A DNA stretch of 64,000 bases, taken from positions 50,554,829 through 50,618,828 of the forward strand of contig OX463778.1 in NCBI GenBank assembly GCA_949825025.1. The letters run 5' to 3'. Positions within the stretch are counted from its first letter, which is position 1, and every line of letters begins with the position of its first letter. This stretch comes from Siphlonurus alternatus. Taxonomy: Eukaryota > Arthropoda > Insecta > Ephemeroptera > Siphlonuridae. The notes beneath the pieces are model-generated. The model was not told the origin of the DNA and ran no database searches. It saw only the letters and a list, made by a program, of their open reading frames with translations. This document shows positions 47,681-57,461 of this stretch, in pieces. The position numbers and the translations under genes are program-made.

Positions 47681-50166
47681 GTGAGAACAGCATTTATATT
47701 ATGTAGAGCATGCATTATTATATACATGTACAGTACGTATCATATATATGCATTACATTGTATTTGTATGCATACATCATCTCAAAGTCTTCAATCTCTA
47801 TATATTTATATTATATAGCCCTGTCTTGGATCTGCACGATACAACAATACCGGTATTATGGTTGTGGACGTTGTGGTCTGTTTGATATATGCAGCCCCCC
47901 CCCCCCCCCCCGAAATTTTGGACTTAAAATTAACGTGGGAAATATAGGCATATTTCTCCCTGTATGCATAGTCCCTTTTTTATTAGCATTGGCCTGTTAT
48001 GGTGCTGCCTTCTCCCCCTTCCCCCTCGCCCGCCCAATGTAATTTAAAATTTTGTTGCCAGATCGAAGCGTAATACTGTATATAGTGTATGCATAAATAT
48101 ATTACATGCAGTATGCATATATACTGTATAAAGCTTCTTACATAATCACGCCGCAACACTTTTGCAAAAAAAATCAAGCTCACCTTGATTTTCTTACTGT
48201 GTGTGGCAGATGTTGCGGCATGTTTTTGTAGCAAAATCGGACTGTGAAAGCTCGGACATACATGGCGACAGTCTGTCTGGAGCTAAGCTAGGCGCCGTTG
48301 AGCCAGGTGTAAACAAAGTTGGTTTGTTATACTGTAGTTTCCTCCAAACAGTTCGTGTTCTACGATATAGGACACTAATGGAGCGCAAAATTTTGATTAA
48401 ACTTAATAAACTACATATTATATTATATACAGTATAACAGATCTTAGTTTACCTCTAGACAGTTCAGTAGACTTGACGGCGCCAGCTATATCAGCCAATG
48501 AAAAGGTGGTCAGCAGTCATTCTAGCCTTTTCATTGGCTGATATAGCTGGCGCCGTATAGTCTACTGAACTGTCTAGAGGTAAACCAAGATCTGTTATAC
48601 TGTATGTAGCAAGAAATGTGAGATCATTGTTTGTTTATTTTTTTAATCATATTTATTTATGTCTCAATTTTTATTCACAATACTTGGTGTCAGACCTGTT
48701 GCATTTGCAAGAATATATACTGGTATACTGAAATTTTACTTTAATGTAGATTGACTTTAAAATTGTACTTTCCAGGATGTGCCCCTCCGCCCGGGAGTTA
48801 TGATCCTAAATTTGACGCCAAACTGCTTGGTGGCGTCCTCAGCAAGACTCAGCGCTTTGTGGAGCCTGGGGAAGATGCGTCGTCGGCACATAACCTGTCC
48901 AAGTGCAGCACAAAGTCATCTACAGATGATGTCTCACAAACGGTAACTATGCAGGCACTAAAAATTTTGATGGAAATTATATTATTTTTTTGAGGAAGGG
49001 GAGGGGTGCTCAGTACCAACCCTACCAGAGACTAAAGTTTGCTCTGCGCTGTCACTTCGACCTGAAGAAATGTGAGCAAAGCTTAAAGAAAGAGGCAGTG
49101 GAACACGAATTGACAGGTTACAAAATTGTATTAAATGTTTATATAAGAACAAATAAATATTTCATCAAGTTGAATCAATATGGGTAATTTAGAGTAAAAA
49201 TATTTTATTGGTGAGAAATAAGAAATGCATAAATAAATGATGAGATGCACCACCTTTCTTCCGATCATAGAGTACTTCCTTTGACATCATGAAGCCAAAA
49301 ATAGTCTCAAAGATTAGGTGTGATAAGTAGTGCTAAATATGTACTGTGTAATACTAGATCATCATCATTTTTGTCCCAAAAATTCAAAATTTTATTCAAA
49401 AATTAAAAACAAAAAAACATTGAAAAGTAAGTGCATACTGTAGTTAATAAAATAAAAAAAATTGCAGCCCAAGAGAACTCCAAAGTATCTCAAACCTGCG
49501 CCTCGCTCGCTTGCCAAGACCAAGAAAGTCAGCTCTCTGCAGGACCTGACCAAGGTGGGTTTGACTCCCTTTCCCCCACCCTTCCTAAATATCAACTCGT
49601 CCATTGTACAACCATCACCCTCAAATTTCCTTCAACAATATTTTGCAATTTTTCAAGGCAAGGAGTGTAACTTACAGTTCCTTGTTTGAAAATATGGCAT
49701 GTATCAATCATTATATTTTTTTATCTAAAATTATTTTATTCTAAATATTAAATATGGTTATGTATTTATTATTTCTCCATCAACAGATAATTTATATTTT
49801 GCAACACTAATTGTGTTTGGTACTTGTGGTGGCCTCAGGACACAAAGCAGGTCACACCTGGGACAAGTTGTAATGGTCTTGCTAAAATTGCAGGTGGACA
49901 AGTCGGCAGAATTGAGACGGCTTGAGGAGGAGGTGACTGCACTGCGTGCTGACCTGCAAGCTGCTCAGGTAGGTGTCTCTGTTTTTTATGTCATCAATTT
50001 GGACATTACTCGGGGTCTAGTCCTCTTCTGACATACTGTAACTACCGTCCTTCAACAGCGAGTGATAAAAATAAACATTCCACACTAAACATAATATCTG
50101 CTCGAGACATTACTTTTAACGTTTTGTTTTCTTATTTATTTATTTTTTATTTATCAATAAGATAGT

Positions 50167-50223
<57 letters not shown>

Positions 50224-53200
50224 GAAGGATTAGCTTACTTGGGAAACTTGAAGAAGCTTGAATGTAATTTTAAAAATTTAAGTTTTAGCTCAAACAATAT
50301 CATCAAATATCTATTCCTGATGAGATGAGGCATTGTTAAACCCAAGGTTACAAATAAGCATTTAAGGATAAGGTAACACCACCAATGTTAAAAAAAATCC
50401 CTCACACAAAAATTCTGAAAAAAAATTAAAATGTTCTCCTCTACACCCCCTATCAGTAGGTAAAATATCAGGTATACAAATACGATCTAGTTTTTGAGTT
50501 ATGAATTTTTAAAGTTGGCTAATTTAACATGGAGAAATGGAATTCCCATGTTAAATTAGTCAACTTTAAAAATTCATAACTCAAAAACTAGATCGTATTT
50601 GTATACCTGATATTTTAACTACTGATAGGGGATGTAGAGGAGAACATTTTAAATTTTTTTCAGAATTTTTGTGTGAGGGACTTTTTTTAACATTGGTGGC
50701 GTTACCTTACCCTTAACATTTTTTTTTTTAATTATTTGCATAGAGGGCTTCAACTTATGTACAGTATTATCTTTTTTTTTCCCCTTTTTTCTTTCTTTCT
50801 TTTTTGTATTTGTATGTAGCCTGCAACACCCTCAAAATTTAAGTGAAAAGCATTTTTATGATTTTTATGTATTACAGGTTGTCATGTAAAATACCTTACC
50901 CTATGCAACTGTATGGAATATTCACTAAAAATCATGCTAACACAATTTTTCGGAGCACGATCTTGACGATTACATCAAGTTAAATAAAATCGTAAAAAAA
51001 TAATAATAACAGTGCATGACTCAAGGTTCTCTTCCAAATAGTAGTGCAATGGGAGGGGGGGGGGAAATCGGGCTCTACATATTTTTTTTTTTTTTTTAAG
51101 TGTTTACAATTTACATCTTATATGTTATTTTTAGTGGTGATGTTCCTTTAATAGTATGAGGAAATATAGAAGTCATCACTAGTGGTGCCAGATATTGTGC
51201 ATGGTCTGATTGTGTCCTTTTTTTATTTCAGACCCTGAAAGCTCAGCTGACCCACTGGATGACGCTGGTGCAGTCTTCTGTAACCTCGGACGGCTCTACT
51301 GTCTTGCTGCAAGAGGTGTTAGCTGAGTGGTCCCAGCTCGACTTGCCAGGTACTGAAGGTTTTGACATACAGGCCACTAAGCTCATGGCCGAGCTTGCAG
51401 ACAAGCACAACGAGCTCTCTCAGGCCGAGAACACAATCATCGAGCTGCGAGATCAACTAGGAGAGGCGAGTGCAAACCTGTGTGCCATTAGAGAGCTTGC
51501 AGACCAATCAGAGACGGCTTACAAGATTCTCCAAGATGATTTCACAGAAAAACAAGAAAACTATGAGAGAATAATGTTGCAGCTGCAGTCTCACTTGCAG
51601 GTGTGTGAGGAGGAAAGGATTGTGTCCCAAGAGAAGATGAGCAGTGCAGACATTTCCATCAGTCAATTACAAGAAGAGCTACTCAAGTCAGGGAGGGATA
51701 TTTCTGCTGCAGAAGATGCAAAAATCACTCTTCAAAATCAACTCTTACAAAAGTGTGATTTGCTGGAAGAATTTTTACACACTCAAGAGAAACTTCAGAA
51801 GGATCTAGAAAAGTCTAATGCAGAATTGACATCAGCACTCAAAATGCAGGAAGAGACTTGTGAATCGAAGGAGGCTCTTGAGGAGGAGTTCAACCGTAAA
51901 CATCTGACGATGAAAGAAGAGTTCATGCAGTCCCAAGAAATGATAGTGAGACTGCAAGAACAACTGTCTGATGTTGAGCAGTTGAGAGTTGAAATCGAGC
52001 AATCTAAGCAAGATATAAGCCTTGAATTAAGAGAAATGGACTTAAAATATGCTGCTCTGTCTACTGAATTAGACTGTACAAAACAAATGTTGAATGCAGC
52101 GGTAGAAGACCTAGCTAATACAATGCAGTCCAAACTTTCAATAGAAGAAGAGAAAGGGTTACTTCAAGCTGATCTAGAAGAAGTCAACTCTAATTATTTG
52201 TCACTAGAGGAAAATTATTTGCAACAAATGCAAACAATTTCTGTTTTAGAGGAAAACCTCAACGCTGCAATAGAAGCCAAGGGAGTTCTGCAGGTCAATT
52301 TGGCTTCTGTTGAGAGCAATGTAAATATCCTTCAAGAAAAATTATTAGAAAGTAATATTTCTAACAATGAAAATCAGAATTTATTACAGGTCGCTGATTC
52401 TAAGTTGATGTCACTTCAAGATGAAATCTCAGCCAGTAATCAAGAAAATCAAAGCCTTCAAACTGAACTTAACGACGCTAATGCAACAATCTCTGACCTA
52501 CAAGAAAAGCTTGAACATTCGCACAGCGTAAAACTGGAGATTGAAGATAAGCTAGACGTTGCCGTAACAACACTCATTGAATCTCAAGCTTGTTGCTCAC
52601 TTATCAAAGAACGTATGGAGACATTACTAGTAACATTAAAACATTTGGAGGATGAGCTTGCATTCCTGTCAGAGAACAAGAGTACTTTGGAACAGAAGTT
52701 GGCTGAAGTGATTGATCTGAATTCTGAAGTCACGGAACAAAAAGTGAAAATCCAAATGCAACTTGAAGAGGCTAACCTTGACAACTCACACCTTAAAGAT
52801 GAAATTGTTGAAATCAAAGAGGAAAAAGAAGAACTTCGACTAGAGATTCTTAAAGCCAATGAAAATTTGAATGCCATGCAACAAGAATTAAAAAGCATTG
52901 AACTGGATAAAGAAAAGCTTCAGAGTGAATTTGAAATCCAGGTTCATGAAATTGATAGTCTACAGACAGAAATGATTGAAACAAAAAGAGCATTCAAAGT
53001 TACACAAGAAGATATGGTGAAAGCACTACAAAATGAAAAAGAGCTTATCACGTGCTTAGAAATGTCCAAGTCCAACATGGCACTAGTGCAAAGTCAAGTT
53101 GCCAGAATTGAGGACCAGATGAAGGATAACTTCAATGTGACGGAAGAACTACGTCAGATAGTTGCTGAGATCAATGCGGAGAATCTTGAAAAGCAGAGAG

Positions 53201-56200
53201 TCTTAGAACAGTCTCTCAGTGAACTGCAAGAGTGCAAAGACACTTGTGTTTCACTGGAAAACAAGGTGGCTGTCTTAGAAAAGGCCAAAGAAAAACTTCA
53301 GAGGAAACTAACTGGTACTAAAAACTTAAACAAAAACACACAAGAAAAATTAGCCCAAGCAGACAAGACCATAGCTGATCTTCAAAAGGAAGTGAAAGAA
53401 GCAAAGAAACTTGAAACAAAAATGCAGAAAACTTTGACAGAATCCAATGAAATAATTTTATCTCTACAGAAAGACTTGTCAGAATATCTCCAGGAAAAAG
53501 AATTAAGTTCTGAGCAATATTGTAAGGAAAAGGAATCTCTTTTGACAGAGCTTAACACAGCCAAGCAAAATTTGTCTGAGGTTACAGATCAGTTGGAAGC
53601 AGCCCTAGAGAGCAAGAATCACCTGGAGGAGGAATTACAAGTGTCTGTACAAGAGATAGCTCTGGTTCAAGACAGTTTGTCCAAGGTCCAATCTGAGAAG
53701 GCTGCAGTGTCGGAGCAGTTGTGTCAAGCTGAAAGCAACATAGTCATCGTACAACAGGAACTGATGCATGCCAAGGAGCACCTGCAAGAGCACATGGGCC
53801 AGGCAAACAGCAACATTGCATCCCTGCAGGGACAACTGGCCCTAGCCAAACATGAGACACGGTGTCTCGAAGCCAAGGCTGTTGAGACCGACGAGAAATT
53901 GGCTAAGCTTAAGTGTCAGCTTTCGGAGGCAGAGGTTGCCAAGGCAGAATTTGAGTGGCAACTAAGTGGCACAAATGAAATGATAACCACCCTCCAGAAC
54001 CAAGAGGAAGCGTTTATGGTTCAAATCCAAGAGCTAAAAGATGACTGTACTTCTGCTATTGAGGGTGTGACAAAGAAGGTAGACCAAGTGACTATGGAAA
54101 ATACTATTTTACAAAATAAATTTGAAGAAGCTAATGAGAAGATTTATCTTCTGGAAGAAGAGTTAACTGAAATTTTAAAATCCAAACTGCAGATTGAAGA
54201 TGAATTATATGACATGAGAACCAAAGCTTCATCCATGCAAGATCAACTGTTTGACTTGCGACAAGAAAAAGATGATGTTCAGCTTCATCTGGCAAGCCTG
54301 CAAAATGAATGCTGCGTCTTGGAGGAGGATAAAAAGAGTTTGGAGGAGGAGTATGCAAAGGCAGAAAAAGAATGGGACCAGCGAGAACAAGAGTTGCAAC
54401 TGAGCCTGAAACTGCTGTCAGACGAACTGAAAATGACCGAGGAAAAGCAGATTGAGTTTGAGTCCAAGATCATGGAACTTACTGAGCGAGAAACAGATGC
54501 CCTTTCTCAAGCTGAAATTCTCAAAAATGATATCGAATGGGCAGAGAGTAGACAACTAACCATGGAGAATGATTTGGTTGTATTACAAACTGATAAAGAA
54601 GATTTAACAGGACAACTATTGGAAATTCAAATGGAAGTCGAGGTTTATAAGAAAAATGAAGTTCTTGCTAGATCAGGACTCGAAGCTTGTAAGAATGAAG
54701 TGCTTCAAGTCTCTGCCATGTTGACAGAGCTACGAGGAGAGCTGTCCCTTCTAAAGCAAGAGTTTTCTGACCAAGATGAAGAGATCACAATTCTTGAGAA
54801 CCACATTGCAGCCAAGGACGAGGAGATTAAGAAGCTCAAAGCTGAGCTCCAAGCCAAGGACGAGAAGCTGGCAGCAGGTGACGCAGGACAGGTGGTTAGC
54901 CTGAAGGCACAGCTTGCAGAGAGGGAGCAGGAGCTGGCGAAGCTGAGCGGAGAGGCGAGCTCACGTGCACACCTGGCTGACGAAATGGAAGAACTGCTGC
55001 AGCGTAAGCTGGAGGAGCTGGCTCACACCCGCGATCACGTCTCCCAGCTGGATGCCAGGACACTCACCTTGGAGGAGCAGCTGGGTGTCCTAGCCGGAAA
55101 TGAGCAGAGAGCCCAGGAACAGAGGAGAGCTGCAGAGATGCAAGCCCACCAGGCATCACAGGCCCTGACAGAAGCCAAGGAGGAGTTCTCACAGAGGTAC
55201 GTCACTCCTTTTCTCAATAAATGGTGCTTTCTTACAATGCAACAGAAGTACGGATAAGTAAATTATACCTGAAAATAAGTTTTAAATTGCCATTTTTTAT
55301 TGTTATTTACCGTATTTTACATTCTATCGTCAATTTTTTTGTTTTGCTAGTAATTTTTTCTTCATTTTCTTTCTTGTTTATTAGATCAAAGTAAATAAAG
55401 ATTTTTGTTGTAAACATTTCACAAGAGAATGGTTAAGTAAGTAAATTAAAACCTAACTCATTTTGCAGATGGAGCACCATGGAGGACAGTGTGCTCAACG
55501 TTGAGATTGTGGAGACTCGTAACAAGGAGCTAGCTGCCACTGACGTCTCCCTGCGCACACAGCTGGGTCTGTTGGAGGCGGAGGCCCTCCGTCTTCGCAC
55601 GGGCAACCGCGAGCTAAGGGCACGTCTGGCCCAGCTGGAGCGGCAGGAGGCTCGCAGTAGCGGCCACCAGAACCCCAACCAGAAGCTGAGCTACCTGCAG
55701 CACCTCAAGGAGATCATCCTCAAGCACCAGCAGGTATGACAACATTCCTTTTCAGTGCCCATTCAATTTGAATTCTGTACTGTCAGGCAATAGTCACAAA
55801 GGAATTATTATTATAGCCCTTTGCATTAATAAAGAGAAGCAGAATAATCTCCCTCAACCCAAATTTTGTCCTCGCTTATCCAAGTAATACCTTAAATTAA
55901 AAGTGTAAGAACATTTTGTATTAATAAAAATTAATCAAATTTAAATAATTAGAATCTGTAGAATTAAGAAAAAAAAAACAGAATAGAACTTTACTGAAAT
56001 AATATTGACGCTGCCATAAGAAAATAACAAAATATTATAACAATTAAAATATAATGTCAATACATAATTTTTTCCTCTGAATTACTAGGTTGAATGATTA
56101 CAAAGAACTATTTGCATTTATGTCATGAATATTTGTGTACAACAGTATTTCCCATTAAACTAAGCTTTGATATTTTTTCACTGACCTCTCCTCTTTTGCA

Positions 56201-56474
56201 GAGTGAGGAAGAGCTGCATGAACGTCTGGTATCAAGTGACTGCCGAGTGGCTGTTCTGGAGGCGGAGCTTCAGCGCCGTCCCGGCCAGACCTCCGTGGTC
56301 TCCATGTCCAACAAGTCCATGCTGCAGCATACAGCAGCCTCGCTGGCCAAGAAAACACCACGTCCTCGTGGCAAGGAGAATGACCGCTCTCTGCTGTCCG
56401 CCATGAGCCTGAGTCGCAGCACCTCCATGCTAGTGACCTCCACCCCTCTTCACCCCAAGTCCCTTAATCACTGA
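47635..56474 (+). CDS. HMMR: Hyaluronan-mediated motility receptor (HMMR/RHAMM) homologue, 7 exons, 1625 aa
   Basis: Exons 47635-47680, 48776-48942, 49468-49554, 49894-49968, 51232-55196, 55469-55733 and 56202-56474 join in phase to 1626 codons with stop. The N-terminus MSFSKAKVTRFNE followed by GCAPPPGSYDPK matches the HMMR signature (MSF-KA---RFN---GCAP-PG-YD). Residues about 100-1500 are heptad-rich coiled coil. The C-terminus has GHQNPNQKLSYLQHLKEI (from about 1512), matching the conserved HMMR centrosome-targeting zipper, and a KEN box at 1593-1595. Known role: a non-motor spindle/centrosome protein that works with TPX2 and dynein in spindle assembly. It is over twice the human length (about 720 aa), mainly through the giant exon 5. 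Start context is good (A at -3). An extra small exon in introns 3 or 4 cannot be excluded. Confidence 0.9.
47891..48010. mobile_element. Fragment of the hAT-like MITE family (reverse orientation) in HMMR intron 1
   Basis: GCAG followed by a 17-C run, then CGAAATTTTGGACTTAAA, AATATAGGCAT and GGCCTGTTATGGTGCTGCC, align with the reverse complement of the copy at 10618. The CAGGCGCG ends are missing. Confidence 0.6.
48430..48602. mobile_element. TA-flanked palindromic MITE in HMMR intron 1
   Basis: CAGTATAACAGATCTTAG / inverse CAGTATAACAGATCTTGG ends, flanked by TA at both sides (48428-48429, 48603-48604). Arms of about 70 bp are nearly perfect (GTTTACCTCTAGACAGTTCA, GCCAGCTATATCAGCCAATG). CAGT ends with TA duplication are typical of Tc1/mariner-mobilised MITEs. 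Confidence 0.85.
48776..48942 (+). CDS. HMMR: HMMR exon 2
   Basis: Acceptor TTTCCAG|GATG and donor AAACG|GTAACT. It encodes GCAPPPGSYDPKFDAKLLGG and a Ser-rich tail. P-PG-Y resembles the PG-rich repeat seen in sperm-tail/microtubule proteins and in vertebrate HMMR. Confidence 0.9.
48943..49467 (+). other. HMMR intron 2
   Basis: 525 bp of AT-rich sequence. A short open frame (48990-49187) has no recognisable content. Nothing else is seen. Confidence 0.6.
49468..49554 (+). CDS. HMMR: HMMR exon 3
   Basis: Acceptor ATTGCAG|CCCA and donor ACCAAG|GTGGGT; 29 codons in phase 0. Basic PKRTPKYLKPAPRSLAKTKK, plausibly microtubule-binding by charge. Confidence 0.82.
49894..49968 (+). CDS. HMMR: HMMR exon 4
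   Basis: Acceptor ATTGCAG|GTGG and donor GCTCAG|GTAGGT; 25 codons in phase 0. Start of the coiled coil (LRRLEEEVTALRADLQAAQ). Confidence 0.85.
50169..50222. repeat. Poly-A run (54 A)
   Basis: Uninterrupted homopolymer in HMMR intron 4. It may mark an old retroelement tail, or be an assembly-sensitive tract; its length is unreliable. Confidence 0.9.
50366..50712. mobile_element. TTAA-flanked fold-back MITE, family 2 copy 2 (HMMR intron 4)
   Basis: TTAA at 50362-50365 and 50713-50716. The ends GGATAAGGTAAC / GGGTAAGGTAAC are inverted. Long arms with CCTCTACACCCCCTATCAGT and ACAAATACGATCTAGTTTTT lie around a short centre. It is the best-preserved copy of the family here. Confidence 0.87.
51232..55196 (+). 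CDS. HMMR: HMMR exon 5 (3965-bp coiled-coil exon)
   Basis: Acceptor ATTTCAG|ACCC and donor CAGAG|GTACGT. A single open frame of 1321 codons, dominated by Leu/Glu/Gln/Lys heptads with few Pro or Gly, so a long rod. It continues upstream of the first ATG in the frame (51259), as expected for an internal exon. Confidence 0.95.
55469..55733 (+). CDS. HMMR: HMMR exon 6
   Basis: Acceptor TTTGCAG|ATGG and donor CAGCAG|GTATGA. The split codon gives Arg; 88 codons. Basic coiled coil ending in the conserved GHQNPNQKLSYLQHLKEI. Confidence 0.92.
56202..56474 (+). CDS. HMMR: HMMR exon 7 (C-terminus)
   Basis: Acceptor TTTGCAG|AGTG; 90 codons and TGA. It finishes the zipper, then a basic Ser/Thr-rich tail with KKTPRPRGKENDRSLL (a KEN box at 56373-56381) and TSTPLHPK, which has a possible CDK-type TP site. 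Confidence 0.92.
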   Translation, partial: SEEELHERLVSSDCRVAVLEAELQRRPGQTSVVSMSNKSMLQHTAASLAKKTPRPRGKENDRSLLSAMSLSRSTSMLVTSTPLHPKSLNH

Positions 56475-56665
56475 GGGAAAACACCATGAGAACTGTACAT
56501 ACCACAGACATATAAAAAACATGCAAAGGAACCATCACCCTGTTTTTACACTAACTTTCTCACACACCAATTTCTTTTTTCATCTTTCATATCATTGCTT
56601 TCACAATAGTATTATTCACTAACAATGTAAATACAGAAATATCTTGTCAAATATCTTGAACCAAA

Positions 56666-56696
<31 letters not shown>

Positions 56697-57255
56697 CTGA
56701 GTAGTTCTGAAAAACTTTTTTAGTTTCTTAACTCTGTATGTTTTAACTCTGTATGTTTTTTTGGTAATGTTTAATTTTTAGCTTTTATGTTTTTTTACCA
56801 TATAATTACAGTATCTGGTATAAATTTATTCTTAGCTTAATTGCGACATTTGTCTATTTGTATCTTTAAAATACATATATAAACATTGAACTTTTTCATA
56901 AGGTTTTATCTTGGTTTTAACTAGCATTTAGTTATTTTAGAGTATAAGTTCATTAATTAATGAGATCTATGTGTTTTTAATTAATATTTTTCATAGTTAT
57001 GACTCAGATTCCAATCTATTCAGTAAAATAATAAAGTTAGCACATAATTTTTTTCATAGTAACATGTTACACAGAAAAATTATGTACATTTTATCTTTCA
57101 TTGCTTTTATAAATGCTTCTTTAGGGATGTATTTTTTTTATTCATATAATTTTAATTAAAAAATAAAATACATATTATATAAGTTAAATCATAATGTACT
57201 GTACAAAGTAACTGTATGCAAGATGTTCTATCAATAAAATTTTAAAAATGTAAAT
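56475..57255 (+). other. HMMR 3' UTR
   Basis: AT-rich noncoding sequence with a 28-T run at 56669-56696 and a duplicated ACTCTGTATGTTTT at about 56731-56757, ending after the AATAAA at 57233. Confidence 0.7.
57233..57238 (+). terminator. HMMR polyadenylation signal
   Basis: AATAAA about 760 nt after the stop codon, close to the convergent TOMM7 signal. Confidence 0.6.
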
Positions 57256-57329
57256 AGTGTTTAAGTTAACAATACCTATAGAAATAGGCTTTAGAAATTA
57301 AAAACAGTAGATCAAACTATCTACACAAA

Positions 57330-57335
57330 TTTATT
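57330..57335 (-). terminator. TOMM7 polyadenylation signal
   Basis: AATAAA on the minus strand, about 110 nt after the TOMM7 stop codon. Confidence 0.55.
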
Positions 57336-57445
57336 AGAAATTTGATTTCCATTCATAATACATTTAAAACAATGATCACTTAAATTATGTTAGCTCCACT
57401 GGACTTAATGTATGTGCAGGAGAGGTTGGAATGAATCACATTCAT

Positions 57446-57461
57446 CTATTGCCACAGCAAG
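57446..57461 (-). CDS. TOMM7: TOMM7 exon 3 (16-nt coding micro-segment)
   Basis: Acceptor TTTCAG|C. The split Ser codon is followed by LLWQ and TAG. The match to the invariant C-terminal LSLLW motif confirms an exon too short to score alone. Confidence 0.9.

Noticed and set aside
50169..50222. Poly-A run as the tail of a retrogene or SINE
   Set aside because: No target duplication, internal promoter boxes or coding remnant found next to it.
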